DNA of 64,000 nucleotides from Ancistrus triradiatus (lineage: Eukaryota; Chordata; Actinopteri; Siluriformes; Loricariidae), in contig JAJAGP010000098.1 of assembly GCA_025084515.1 (NCBI GenBank), forward strand, positions 207,432-271,431, written 5' to 3'. Under the pieces are notes generated by a model, which was not told the origin of the DNA, made no database searches, and saw only the letters and a list, made by a program, of their open reading frames with translations. Below, piece after piece: positions 1 through 11,261 of this stretch. Numbering within the stretch: the stretch's first letter is position 1; each line of letters starts with the position of its first letter. A program made the translations under genes and the position numbers.

Positions 1-365
1 CATGGTTTTGAGTTCAGCAGGGCATTAAAGCATGATAAACAGTGTGTTAGGAATATAAACATGGTATTATATGAATAAATATGTTTTGTACGAGGATCAG
101 TGCAACATCTGAGAACAGTTGTAAATACACTTATAAATAAAAGCCGAAAAGTAAATCTTTGTGGATGTCAAAGGGTTAAAGACTGAATGCTAGTCTAAAA
201 AGACGCACCTGGTCTATAGAACATATAGAGAACAATAAGAGATGAATACACACCATCTCCGCTCATAAGTCACGAACAAGCATGTGCAGGTTATAAATCC
301 CCTAGGTCAGATAGCGGGTGTTTCATCTCACTGTTTGCTCAGTTGCCTCAGAATGTATTCAAAAG

Positions 366-400
366 AACACACACACGCACACACACACACACACACACAC
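366..400. repeat. (CA)n microsatellite
   Basis: Dinucleotide repeat with a single CG interruption. Bases 1-360 upstream hold nothing recognisable. Confidence 0.95.
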
Positions 401-559
401 GCTTTATGGGAGGGATCCTTTTACCAATAATACTTTAGGAGGGCATCATGGGGTGTAGAAATGGAGCTTCTTTCCTGTGTTATCATTAGATTTAATGGAC
501 ACTGAGATGCCAGAGTTACAGGGACGCACCGCTCTTCTTCCCCCATATAACTTCACTGC

Positions 560-563
<4 letters not shown>

Positions 564-622
<59 letters not shown>
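564..622. repeat. (GT)n microsatellite
   Basis: Pure GT run of about 59 bases, followed by a short GA run. Open frames through it encode only repeating TH or VC and are not genes. Confidence 0.97.
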
Positions 623-623
<1 letters not shown>

Positions 624-700
624 AGAGAGAGAGTGCTCTTTAGATCTATAAAGCACACAGAACTTAACTTTTCCACACAGTATCCACACACTATATATCA

Positions 701-832
701 GTGGCTGTGCAAAAGTCTTAGTCCACCATTAGATGAGATATGCCATCGTTTTAGCAACAGTATCATGACCATCTATAGAGTAATTATTTCTCAGTCTCTT
801 TATTAGAATACAACCAGAAAATACAGGAAATT
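701..832. mobile_element. Short foldback element, 'TGCAAAAGTCTTAGNCCACCATT' family, minimal copy
   Basis: Starts with the terminal motif (TGTGCAAAAGTCTTAG) seen in at least five other places, and continues with a segment matching, in reverse, the right half of the copy at 38768-39322. The middle is missing, so this is a deletion derivative of a Tc1-like element. Confidence 0.6.
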
Positions 833-840
833 TGTACGGA

Positions 841-1410
841 GTAGAGAAGCACTGATTCCGATTTAGATTTTTTAACATATAACCAGTTTATTCCGATTTT
901 CTTTCCGTCTAACCATTGTAAAAATCTTTGTTTAACTTTTCTTTTAATGGAAACTTCTTCACTGCTAAACGAAGATAGCAGCCTCTGCTGTCTGTGTCTG
1001 CTGACTGTGCTCTCGCTAGCTTTACCTGGAACCTTTTGCCTTTGTTAGTTTTATCAGATTCCCAATATTCAGCGGGTCATGCTGTCTTAAACATCTTATT
1101 AAATTCATTGTTCCGAACATTTTCAGAGTTGTTCCTCCATGGTTTATTTTCACTCTGCATGTATTGCAAACAGCATGCTCTGAAGAGTTTCCACGCTGAA
1201 AACATGGCTGTGTCTGATATAGATCCCTACTCCCTCATTAGTATCCCTACTCCCTCATTATTAATGCCTTATATGTAGAGAGAGACTATTTAGTTGACTA
1301 AGTAGCACTCAAAACACAACTGAAATCTAACAGTTGTCTAGCAGTTTCGTTATCCACCATCCAGACACAGACACAGACAGACAGCCCATTTCATGTGTCC
1401 TGCCATTGGC
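841..1410. other. No recognisable feature
   Basis: AT-rich unique-looking DNA. The small tandem duplication of ATCCCTACTCCCTCATTA near 1222-1260 is the only structure seen. Confidence 0.5.
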
Positions 1411-2130
1411 ACGTGTTGACATCGTTGCCTTTGTCTGCAGTAGTGTCCTGAACAAGAAAGCTGGACTGCTACAGATGGAACCGTATCATCTATAGCAAGG
1501 AGTCCAGGTTCTGTTTGGGATCCGACGACAGTCGGGTTCGAGTATGGAGGCCTCATAGTGAGCGCTTCAATCTTGCCTTTGCTGTGGAGCGACACACTGC
1601 CCCAATTGCTGGTGTGATGACCTGGATAGGCATTACATACGACAGTCGGTCACCCCTAGTAGTGATACGAGGGACACTAACAGGTCAGCGATATGTGGAG
1701 GACATCCTGCAGCCACATGTGTTGCCTCTCATGGCAGGGCTTCCAACTAGGATTTTTCAGGAGGATAATGCTCACCCAAGGAACATCTCCGCCAGATTGT
1801 GACACTTCCTTGGCCTGCCCGGATGCCAGATTTAGCACCAGTCGAGCATTTATGGGACCAGCTAGGACGCCAGCTTGGAGAAACCTACGAGTGTGTTGGA
1901 TCTACAGGCCTAGCTGTGGGCAAATATGTCAGTCTAACAGTCACTGATCTGTCACTACCCAAAAGTACCCAAAAGTAGTTTCTGAGAGGTTTATTATAGG
2001 GCAGCAGGGGAAGCACTTTTACGTCCTCTTGTGGCAAGACCCAGTGTCTAATCAGACAGAACTGCGTGCCATGATTTGCAGCAGTCCGACATTTATAACT
2101 GCGTTATTTTTTGCGGAAGGAACCTCAGAT
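1410..2130 (+). mobile_element. Tc1-like transposase relic, copy A
   Basis: Translation of 1467-1800 gives the second half of a Tc1-family transposase. The segment includes IIYSKESRFCLGSDDSRVRVWRP-type sequence (usual SDESRFCLG) and RIFQEDNAHP, matching the family's FQQDNARPH block around the second catalytic aspartate. A stop at 1801 and frame changes follow, then a degraded SPDL(S/N)PIE region. The 3' flank 1950-2130 matches 63350-63570 in reverse, so both belong to one family. The first-aspartate motif reads SKES instead of SDES, so it is dead. Confidence 0.8.
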
Positions 2131-2189
2131 ACTCGATTTATTAGGCTGGTTCACCACCCGATCACTCGCTATTAAAAGATTAACAGGTA

Positions 2190-2300
2190 ATGTGGGGTGC
2201 AGCAATAATGGTGCAGGACTTTGGAGCAGAAGGTCCAAGGTCCAAGGTTCAAGCCCCATAACTGACTGAAGGTCCCAGAACAAGACCGAGGCAGAGTCGA
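2190..2300 (+). mobile_element. tRNA-derived SINE fragment
   Basis: Contains a box-B-like GGTTCAAGCCCC followed by a degraded copy of the SINE body. The 3' tail is missing. Confidence 0.4.
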
Positions 2301-2430
2301 TTCTCGATGGGCTCTCTGTGGGTCAGTTGAAGTCAGAATGGACTGGTCCACTACTAGTCCAGTACCACTTCTGTGGAAGTCTCTGGTCAGTTGGTGCACT
2401 CAGGACAGCGTTTAATGTCTCTGGTAAAAA

Positions 2431-2455
2431 TGTGTGTGTGTGTGCGTGTGTGTGT
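2431..2455. repeat. (GT)n microsatellite
   Basis: Interrupted GT run. The following 2460-2850 is unique-looking, moderately GC-rich DNA with no gene recognised. Confidence 0.9.
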
Positions 2456-2849
2456 CACAGTCCCAATAACCGCGAAGAACACAAAGAGGACTTCTCGCAG
2501 TGCGCCATTCCAGAACGAATACCAGGCCATAGCAACCTGAGGGAGAAAGAAACGGGGGGGAGTCAGAGTTAGCTTAGCCGCGCCGCAGTGAACGACCTCC
2601 GCGTGACCCTTCGGCGCTTTAACAATTGCTCTCGCCCAGCTGGAGACGAGGCCTGTGTGCGCGTCCGAGTGTGTGTATGGGGGATGTGGATCGGAGAGTG
2701 AATTAAACCCAATCAGCTCAGGTTCCTGCTCAGCGTGAGTCCCGGACACAGAGAAAAAGAAAGCCGTGAAGGACTTAGCGCTAACGCCATCATGTCGAGA
2801 CAAGAGGCCTTCTCACACTCGCAGTGTTAGCACACACATCTTGAGCCTA

Positions 2850-2875
2850 CACACACACACACACACACACACACA
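2850..2875. repeat. (CA)n microsatellite
   Basis: Pure CA run. From 2876 to 3787 nothing is recognised beyond AT-rich DNA. Confidence 0.95.
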
Positions 2876-3784
2876 GGTCTTCATCATAATCTGCTTGATG
2901 AACTTTCTCTCACTTCTGCTGCGTTTTTAATTCCGGTATTATTTGATCAGTCATTAAACTAATGAAATGAGTTAGTCATCTCCGTTTTGTGCTCTTCACT
3001 CATTCATCCTCCGTCCCTCACTCATTCACTCCAATTGGAATCATAACCTGTTGAAAAACACAAATTTTGTGTGTGTCAGTGACACAAGGTCCAAAAGGTC
3101 CAAATAGGTATCCAGTTCCACCATTTTCCTTTAACACTCTAAATAATTCAGCCCTTTAACTCGACTTATTAAAAGCACAAAGCACCCGAAAATCATTTCT
3201 ACATCCCACAAAGTCCAAGGTAGCAGGTGCCACAACCATCACAATCATATTAATAATAACATTTAAATTGTATTTGTATTGTTGTTTGTTGAGGTTGTGT
3301 TAACTTCTGTTTCTTCCTAAACTTCACACCCCATGCCACTTTAATCCAGGGGTGCCCAAATATTTGTGTAACTCTATATATGCAAATAAGGAAGGATATT
3401 ACAATGTCATGTGAAATTCAAAATAAAATATACTGAGGATTGACGGAAGTATGATATAGTATTTAACGTTCATTTTACATTTGTGGTGCAGTGACAAAGC
3501 CAGTAGCTCTTGCACAAATGGGTCATGGTAGGTTTGGTTCAGTTTACTGAGGTGGTTTGGTGACAAAAGTTTAAACTTGTTATTGGAAAATGGCAAACAG
3601 TTAACATAGTATTTAGTGTTAGTGTTTGCTAAAGTTTCTGTATCTTTCCAGATGATCCAGAGGAGTTTGTTGTAGGGAATGTGTAGCTGATGAGTGAATT
3701 CAGGAAATTGTGTGTGTGATTGTGATATTTAAGTTTGTTCCCGGCAGAGGTTGTATTAATGTATTTTTATTTTATGACTTTTAC

Positions 3785-3787
<3 letters not shown>

Positions 3788-3829
<42 letters not shown>

Positions 3830-4100
3830 CTATTACTACTACTGGTAATAATGATATATTATTGCCATTACAAATAATAATAGTAATTATAAAAATTTGT
3901 ATTTTATTATTATTATTATTATTATTATTATAATGATGATGATGATGATGATTATTATTATTATTCTTATTATTCTTCTTCTTCTTCTTCTTATTATTAT
4001 TATTATCATTATATATTATTATATAATAATATATTAGTGCTGTTACAAGTAATAATAATAATAATAATAATAGTAATTATAATAATTTGTATTTTGTGAA

Positions 4101-4154
<54 letters not shown>

Positions 4155-4254
4155 CAACATTATATACTATTATATAATAATATATTAGTGCTGTTGCAAG
4201 TAATAATAATAATAATAATAATAATAGTAAATGTAATAATTTGTATTTTGTGAA

Positions 4255-4290
<36 letters not shown>

Positions 4291-4485
4291 CATTATATAT
4301 TATTATATAATAATATATTAGTGCTGTTACAAGTAATAATAATAATAATAATAATAATAATAGTAATAATAATAATAATAGTAATGTAATTATAATAATT
4401 AGTATTTTGTGAATATTATTATTATTATTAATATTATTATTATCATTATATACTATTATATAATAATATATTAGTGCTGTTACAA

Positions 4486-4524
<39 letters not shown>

Positions 4525-4553
4525 TTAGTAATTATAATAATTTGTATTTTGTG

Positions 4554-4591
<38 letters not shown>
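3788..4591. repeat. Compound (ATT)n/(AAT)n array with higher-order units
   Basis: Runs of ATT alternate with runs of AAT, so neighbouring blocks are inverted complements and can fold into long hairpins. Non-repeat spacers containing ATTAGTGCTGTTACAAG recur with starts at 4033, 4184, 4317 and 4470 (spacing 151, 133 and 153), showing that a compound unit of about 150 bp was itself amplified. Poly-Ile or poly-Asn open frames here are artefacts. Confidence 0.9.
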
Positions 4592-4592
<1 letters not shown>

Positions 4593-4599
4593 AGTTCAT

Positions 4600-5960
4600 C
4601 TGTCCGTCCTACGGTAAAACAGATTGGAGTCTGTTTTGTCGTGTTATTCTCGATGTGGCCATGGCTGTGACTCTGTATCAGAGAGGCGAATATTAAAGCT
4701 GCAGTGTGTGGATGAGGCTGTAATGCCCTGCTGATCTATTAGCATATCAGAATCGCAACTCAGCGTGACGTTGGCGCTCGCGCTCACGCTGCTAGGTGGC
4801 ACTTCTGAGAGACAGCGCTCGCCCTTTGAAGGGGCGCACAAGAGTGTGTTCTGAAACCGTTAGAACTTCCGAAAGAAAAAAAAAAAAACGCCATGAAGTT
4901 CAACTCAAAAAGAATGAGGAATAAGAGTTTGTCTTTTACTTTAGATTATTTTTACTTGTTTTTTATCTGGTGAAGCAGGACAGCATCGTTTTCTTTCTCT
5001 CCTTGTTTTTTTTTTAAACTTTAATCATTCCCTGTGCTTCTGATAAAGGCGGTGGATCCTGTTTGTGAAATTGTCTAAACAGAGTCAGTATGCAGTTTGT
5101 AATACACCCATAAACATATTTGAAGTAATAATGCTATGGCTACTCGAACCCGAGTCACTGTGCTGCTGGACCAGCTGGTGGACTTGCTGCGGTGCCACCC
5201 AAGCACCAGGCACCCAAGCACCAGGAGTAATAACCTGAAAACTAATGGTGGAGGCGTATGAATGCCCTGGACAGGGGTCGCTTTTGCAGAGCTGGGGTGT
5301 GATCCCCCGATCTGTCTACTCTCCCTCAGACACAGAAGGCACTGCAGGGACTAAAACCCGGGTCACCGGGTGGTAGGCTAACGTGTTAGATCTCTGAGTC
5401 ACGGGAGTACTGATATAAAACATAAAATCTTTTTAAAAAGTAATAATAAGAATAATAAAAATAATAATAATAATAATACGTTCAATTTGTATAACGTCTT
5501 TCACAAACCCAGTACAGAGAGAAGAAACAAACAAACATAAAACACCTTAAGATTTAACAATTAAAGACATTAATAATCATAATGAAATAAGGATACATGG
5601 AGGTTAGCATAAGCTAGCGAGCTAAAGTATCTTAAATGAATCAGGAGTCAGATTGTGGGTTAAAAAAGGCTCATCAAATGCCCGTAGAGATGATCTTAAG
5701 TAGAACTGTGTGAAAATGATGAAGTGTTTGTGCTAAGGCTGTTCCGTGCAGCTATACATGCTAATGCTAACTCTAACAGAGAGGTGGCTTAGAGCGCTAA
5801 GCAGAACGACTGAATGCGGTTTGTTTCTTTCCCACAAGGTTTATCCAAAATTACAAATAACAAATTAAAGGGGAGAAAAAAGTTCCACAGACGTAACAAT
5901 GAGCATCTTTAGCATTTCTTATATCTTTTTCTACGGTTAGAAGCGGCTCAGGTTTCTGTC
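4600..5960. other. No gene recognised; minor repeat scraps
   Basis: A GC-richer patch near 4740-4830 is followed by AT-rich DNA. A direct duplication of CACCCAAGCACCAGG lies at about 5197-5224. A fragment near 5460-5560 resembles the end of a common fish interspersed repeat. Confidence 0.4.
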
Positions 5961-6210
5961 TTCTTTCACTCTCTTTCACATTCCCTTTTTTCGGGGGTTA
6001 GCCTTGAAGTTGGTCTCCCATCAGTCACGAAGCGCGGCTCTATTGACGGGCTCCGGGTGGGTATTGATGGCTCCATAATTTGGGCAGGGGAGCACAAAAA
6101 GGCGTGCCCCCCGCTGTGCCCAGCACGGCACCGCGGGCAGCGGGAGACCTCACATTTTATTAGCCTGGGAGAGCGGCAAATAAAGCGCATTCAGCCAGCC
6201 ACTGATCTCT
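5960..6210. promoter_or_regulatory. Candidate conserved noncoding element
   Basis: Balanced composition, no match to any repeat elsewhere in the window, and CpGs retained in an AT-rich setting. It contains homeobox- and SOX-like AT cores (TTTATTAG, CATAATTTG). It may be an fzd10 enhancer or belong to a gene outside. No alignment was possible, so this is a guess from texture. Confidence 0.25.
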
Positions 6211-6258
6211 GTCACCGAAACAATGCGAGCGTATCTCGCGGCGCTCTCTCGCTCACTC

Positions 6259-6260
<2 letters not shown>

Positions 6261-6302
<42 letters not shown>

Positions 6303-6309
6303 GAGAGAG
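6261..6309. repeat. (GA)n microsatellite
   Basis: GA run with one interruption. From 6310 to 6700 nothing clear except a scrap of the 'TTTTTACTTGAGT' repeat near 6630. Confidence 0.95.
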
Positions 6310-6702
6310 TTTGTCTATCTCTGTTCTCACTGCTGAACCTTTTTTTTAAGAAATATGAATCTATCTTTCTCATTCTTTCTCCTCCATCAGCCCTTGCTCA
6401 TAGTTCCGTTCACTGGCCGTCTATTACAGCTTGATCTCTAGCTGCTGTAGCTGAAGCGAGCTATTAGAAACCATTCAAAAGCTTAGAAAAAGAGCAGATG
6501 TATTAGATCAGCTCTCCACCTGCCCTATTCTGAGTGTGTATGTAGTTTGGAGTGGACAAACATACCACAGATAGTGTGCAGGTTACAGCTTCCAAGTTGT
6601 AGTCAGATAGTAGTTTTCTTTGTAAGCTACATTTTTACTTGAGTGCTTAAGTAAAGAGGCACCGGGGAAACAGTCACAGTTTCACTTTTTGATTGAACTT
6701 CA

Positions 6703-6768
6703 GTACTGAGCAAAAATCTAGTTTAGATATACCATTATTTTAGAAGCGCTATAATGACCATATATACA
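6703..6768. mobile_element. Left end of a foldback ('TGCAAAAGTC') element
   Basis: The end motif (AGTACTGAGCAAAAATCT, diverged) and following TATACCATTATTTTAGAAGCGCTATAATGACC-type bases match the left ends at 38768 and 22781. The matching right end is at 8257-8303, with other elements in between. Confidence 0.6.
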
Positions 6769-6769
6769 G

Positions 6770-7133
6770 CAGTACCTCGGTGCTCGACCACCTCGGGACT
6801 CGAATTTGGTACTTGACTCATTTTGACTAGAAAAATGTCTCAGCTCTCGCCGTTTGCTCGATACTCCGCGCACTTGCTTAACTTGTATAAAATTGTATGA
6901 GTCGAGCTGCTCGATTCACGATTCAGTACACAGTGATTCAGGGACTCAGATTCACAATAGCTCTCGCTCAGTGAAGATCTCCTCTTTGTTTATCGTGTTC
7001 TTTGTTTTTACATCCACAGTACTGTGCAAATAAATCCCAACCTCCAGAAGACTTTCAGGCTTCAGTTAGCTTAGCAGCTATGTTAGCGCCCGGAGTTCAC
7101 CAATAGAGTAAGTGTTTTGCTTTTACTTTTCAC
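6770..7133 (+). mobile_element. Fragment of 'CAGTACCTCGG' family repeat (possibly pogo/Tigger-like)
   Basis: Begins with CAGTACCTCGGTGCTCGA and continues through 'GATTCAGTACACAGTGATTCAG' and 'TTCACCAATAGAGTAAGTG', shared with 19403-20000 (+) and 58575-59100 (-). Cut off at 7133 by the Tc1-like piece. The ends recall pogo-type non-autonomous elements, but the class is inferred. Confidence 0.5.
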
Positions 7134-8256
7134 GTTCACACAAGTCCTAAAAGTAGATAAAGAGAACCCAGTTAAACAAATGAGACAAAAATATTATACT
7201 TGGCTTGGAGGAATTTTAGTCCATTCCTCCGTACAGAACAGCTTCAGCTCTGGGATGTTGGTGGGTTTCCTCACATTAGCTGCTCGCTTCAGGTCCTTCC
7301 ACAACATTCCATTGGATTAAGGTCAGGACTTTGACTTGGCCATTCCAAAACATGGACTTTATTCTTCTATAACCATTCTTTGGTTAGAACGGCCTTGTGT
7401 GCTTAGGGTCGCTGTCTTGCTGCATGACCAACCTTCTCTTGGGATTCAATTCATGGACAGATGTCCTGACATTTTCCCTTTTAGAATTCTCTGATATCAT
7501 TCAGAATTCATTGTTCCATCAATGATGGCAAAGCCCTTCTGCCCAGATGGAGCAAAACAGGCCCAAACCATGACACTACCACCACCATTGTTTCACAGAT
7601 GGGATAAGGTTCTTATGCTGGAATGCAGTGTTTTCCTTTCTCCAAACAAAACACTTTTCTTTTTAAACCAAAAAGTTCTATTTGGTCTCATCCGTCCACA
7701 AAACATTCTTCCAATAGCCTTCTGGCTCGTCCACGTGATCTTTAGCAAACTGCAGCGAGCAGCAATGTTCTTTTTGGAGAGTAGTGGGCTTTCTCCTTGC
7801 AGCCCTGCCATGCACACCATTGTTGTTCAGTGTTCTTCTGATGGTGGACTCATGAACATTAACATTAGCCAATGTGAGAGAGGCCTTCAGTTGCCTTAGA
7901 AGTTACCCTGGGGTCCTTTGTGACCTCGCCAGCTATTACACGCCTTGCTCTTGGAGTGATCTTTGTTGAGCTCCTCAGAAATTTCCTTTGTTCGTGCCAT
8001 GATACACTTCCACAAACATGTGTTGTGGAAGAGCAGACTTTGATAGATCCCTGTTCTTTAAATAAAATAGGGTGCCCACTCACACCTGATTGTCATCCCA
8101 TTGATTAAACACACCTGACTCTAATTTCACCTTCAAATTAAGTGCTAATCCTAGAGGTTCACATACTTTTGTCACTCACTAATATGTAATATTGGATCAT
8201 TTTCCTCAATAAATAAATGACCAAGTATAATAGTTTTTTCTCATTTGTTTAACTGG
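7134..8256 (-). mobile_element. Tc1-like transposon relic, copy D
   Basis: Reverse-strand translation of 7678-7872 gives MANVNVHESTIRRTLNNNGV, a Tc1-type helix-turn-helix region, running on to VLWTDETK, the block with the first catalytic aspartate. The piece 7500-7620 carries the degraded central region and 7210-7350 the C-terminal region. Internal deletions (near 7205 and 7968) and frameshifts abolish function. Both outer terminal repeats are lost. Same family as the copies at 17519-19150 and 36232-36790. Confidence 0.9.
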
Positions 8257-8303
8257 CTAAAACAACAACTCTAATGATGGCCTAAGACTTTTGCACAGTA
8301 CTA
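8257..8303. mobile_element. Right end of the foldback element opened at 6703
   Basis: TGATGGCCTAAGACTTTTGCACAGTACT is the right terminal sequence (the same as at 39295-39322). Confidence 0.65.
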
Positions 8304-8976
8304 GATATTTTATAAATGCCACCCTGTAAGAAGTAAACAAAATTAGAACGCTATTATTAAATGTATAATGTAACATCAAGCTCGTGATCCCTCTGAATCC
8401 GAAAGCACACACAGTGCCAAAATTCGGAGCTGAGACAGGAGAAGTGGAGCGATTCAGGTACTGACTGCCTGACGAAAGACGCCTTCAATTTGTGTACGTA
8501 ACGTTGACAGGACCTTCTGCATTGGCTTCTATTTATCGCCTGCTTATGCAAACTTTAGCTTCGTTTCTAGGGTGGAGTTTTGTTTTTAAAAGCGAGCCAT
8601 CCCCTGAGGAGACTCCGACCCTGAAAAAAACTGCATTTCTTCCTTTTTCCAAGAAAGACAGTAGAGAGTTTACTGGCCTTTGAGGGACAGAAAAGACATC
8701 AGAGAGTCTCCAGAGAGTTCAGTTTCCAAACAGCTGCTCATTCAAAAGAGTCAGGGATCATATCAAAAAAAAAAAGAAGAAAAGAAAAAAAAAAAACAGT
8801 CCTGAAAGCAACGGCTCGTAAACAGGAGACACGAGGGCCCGAATAGCGACAATAAAACTCTAATGACAACAAATAATAGGACCACAAAGACATAAAAGAG
8901 ACAGGCAAAGCCAACGGTGACGGACCAGCCCGGGCTTCCTTCCTGCCTCTTTTGAAGAGCGTGTTAGTGTACCTGA
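8304..8976. other. No gene recognised
   Basis: Unique-looking DNA with an A-rich run at 8766-8798. No repeat family of this window is present. Confidence 0.5.
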
Positions 8977-9006
8977 TGTGTGTGTGTGTGTGTATGTGTG
9001 TGTTTG
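8977..9006. repeat. (GT)n microsatellite
   Basis: GT run with two interruptions. Confidence 0.9.
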
Positions 9007-9470
9007 TGTTTGTAAGTCTTTGTTAACTCTGTATAGCAGTATCATTAGAGACGCCCCAACGAATGCGACGCCGATGCCCCCTTCAAAGCGCCATCAAAGC
9101 GGGTCGGCGCATCTGTGTTCTTGTTTCTGCACCGTCCCTGTGTGTGTCCGAAGCAGCAAACACCGAGGCCACAAACCGCGTGACCTCCGGCGAGCCAGAG
9201 TTCAAACCCAGATGGTTCAAAGTCACACTGAAATTGAGGACATGTGTTCGTCTGAGGAATAATTTGTTCTCGGGAACGAACCGAGCATTGTTTGCACAAA
9301 TGTGGTGCTGTTTTGCTCTCGACTGCGATGCTGAACATCGTGTTTCTGTTAAATGAGCGTTCCACACTGAACGGCTGATTAAGTTCTGACCTTAAAAGCT
9401 GGAGATTGATTTTCTCCTCCAGATTGCACTGCTAAAAGTTTGGGAATGTGTTACAGCGTACCTCGTAGCT
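9007..9470. other. Unique-looking DNA, moderate CpG
   Basis: Several overlapping open frames of about 95-105 codons lie here on both strands (9045-9367). They give no recognisable protein and no splice context, so no gene is called. Confidence 0.4.
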
Positions 9471-9585
9471 TGTTAACACAGCGGACATTCAGGGGTGAAG
9501 TGTCAGAAAGGGCATGAGTTCAAATCCCAGCACTGCCCGAGGCCCTGCTGATCAGTTGTTTGGATTTGATACTGTCTCACTCAGG
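9471..9585 (+). mobile_element. SINE-like fragment
   Basis: GAGTTCAAATCCCAGCACTGCC (box-B-like) followed by a degraded body (TTGTTTGGATT), as in the copy at 15570-15690. Confidence 0.4.
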
Positions 9586-9595
9586 ACTAAAGTGA

Positions 9596-9725
9596 ATAAT
9601 AATAATAATAATAACAACAATAACAATAATAATAATAATAATAACAATTACAACATTTTAAATGAGTATTATTATTAATAATAGTAATAACAGTAATAAT
9701 AGTCATAATAATAATATAAATAATA

Positions 9726-9759
<34 letters not shown>

Positions 9760-9965
9760 GTAATAGTAAAAAGAATAATATTATTTTAAATAACAATATT
9801 ATTTTAAATAATAATAAAAAATTATATAATAATAACAAAATCTTTATGAGTATTATTATTAATAATAGTAATAACAATAATAATAGTCATTATAATAATA
9901 TAAATAACAACAACAACAATAATAATAATAATAAAAGTAATATTAAAAATAATAATATTATTTTA

Positions 9966-9996
<31 letters not shown>

Positions 9997-10252
9997 TTGT
10001 TATGAGTATTATTATTAATAATAGTAATAACAATAATAATAGTAATAATAATAATATAAATAACAACAACAACAACAACAACATTAATAATAATAAATGT
10101 AATAGTAAAAATAATAATAACAATAATAATAATAATAATAGTCATAATAATGATATAAATAATAACAATAAAGTAATAATAATAATAATAATAATATAAA
10201 AGTAATAGTAAAAATAATACTATTATTTTTAATAATAATATTATTTTAAATC

Positions 10253-10301
<49 letters not shown>

Positions 10302-10322
10302 TAATAATAATAATAATAATAA
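9596..10322. repeat. Compound (AAT)n array with higher-order units
   Basis: AAT-type trinucleotides interspersed with AAC and ATT blocks. A spacer starting ATGAGTATTATTATTAATAA recurs at about 9662, 9846 and 10002, so units of about 156-184 bp were duplicated. Poly-Asn or poly-Leu frames are artefacts. Confidence 0.9.
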
Positions 10323-10404
10323 TGTCAGTTCCCTCTGGGTTCTCTGGTTTCCTCTGACATTTCAGAAAGGTGTTAGGTAAACTGGAGCATCTAAAGGGCA
10401 TCTC

Positions 10405-10720
10405 AAGACCAAATGTCACCATAAGGATAGAAAGATTTGATATGTTTTACCTTGTAGGGACATTTTGCTGGTCCTCACAGGGAAAGCTGTTTTATTTATT
10501 TATTTATATATATATATTTTTATAGAAACTGCAACTATTCATTTGAAAAACCAAAAGTGTCAAAAGATCTCCATTAGGTCATTGAGGTTAAGGTTAGGGT
10601 TAGGTGTAGCATTAATTAGCTACAATATTCATCATCATAGTAATTATGTCAGTGGAAAGTCCCCACCATGATAGTGAAACATATATATGTGGTGTGTGTG
10701 TATGGTTCACCCACCATGGG
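10405..10720. repeat. Dispersed repeat: 'GGGACATTTTG(C/T)TGGTC ... AAGTCCCCA'
   Basis: Carries a GGGACATTTTGCTGGTCC block, GGTTAAGGTTAGGGTTAGG and GTGGAAAGTCCCCACCATGA, ending in a TG-rich run. Related copies lie at 49370-49480, 49625-49800, 53395-53550 and 59810-59920. The TTAGGG-like stretch is part of this repeat and not a telomere. Confidence 0.6.
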
Positions 10721-10884
10721 TGGAATACCCTCGAAATTAAAGATGCTCGAGATTGTTAACCACATGGGTACTGCAGACTGCGCTGCATGTTTATGTGCAT
10801 TGAAGTCCAGTGGGTTCCATTACGTAAGTCATTCAGAGCGACCACGGACAACTGAGTGAAATACAGGTGATTTAAAGTTATTTA

Positions 10885-11060
10885 CATTTGCTGCATGTAG
10901 CAGACACCCTTATCCAGAGAGACTTATGATCCAATCTTATAATCCAAGCACTTGTAGGTTAAGAGCCCTGTTACAGGACCCAGCAGTGGCAGCTTGGCAG
11001 AGGTGGGATAGAGTTGTACCAACATCCAGGTTCCACCATCTGACAACCATGTGTCTTAAA
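10885..11060 (-). mobile_element. tRNA-derived SINE, partial
   Basis: On the reverse strand the tail (TCTCTGGATAAGGGTGTCTGC) follows the SINE body (CTGCCACTGCTGGGTCC). The tRNA head is degraded. Confidence 0.65.
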
Positions 11061-11261
11061 GCCTCGCCGATTAGACCAGAGCTGTTTCTATAGATTGACG
11101 GCTCAATGTATTTCAGGATTTTGCCATTGGCGCCACACAAATTGCTGCTGAAGGCTTCATAAAGCACTTATCTGGAGAGAAGCCAAAATCGACTTTTTAT
11201 TGAGGGAGTCTGTCCCTGAGGGAGAGTCAGAGAAGTGGGTGAATCCTCTGGTCGTGCACCT

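Noticed and set aside
2640..2800. Possible first exon of a gene (GC-richer patch)
   Set aside because: No start codon with good context followed by a recognisable peptide, and no convincing donor site.
4009..4293. Poly-Ile/poly-Asn open frames
   Set aside because: Trinucleotide repeat artefacts; the same applies to 9587-10199.
10583..10603. TTAGGG-like telomeric sequence
   Set aside because: Only two or three imperfect units inside a dispersed repeat that recurs at 49-53 kb and 59.8 kb.
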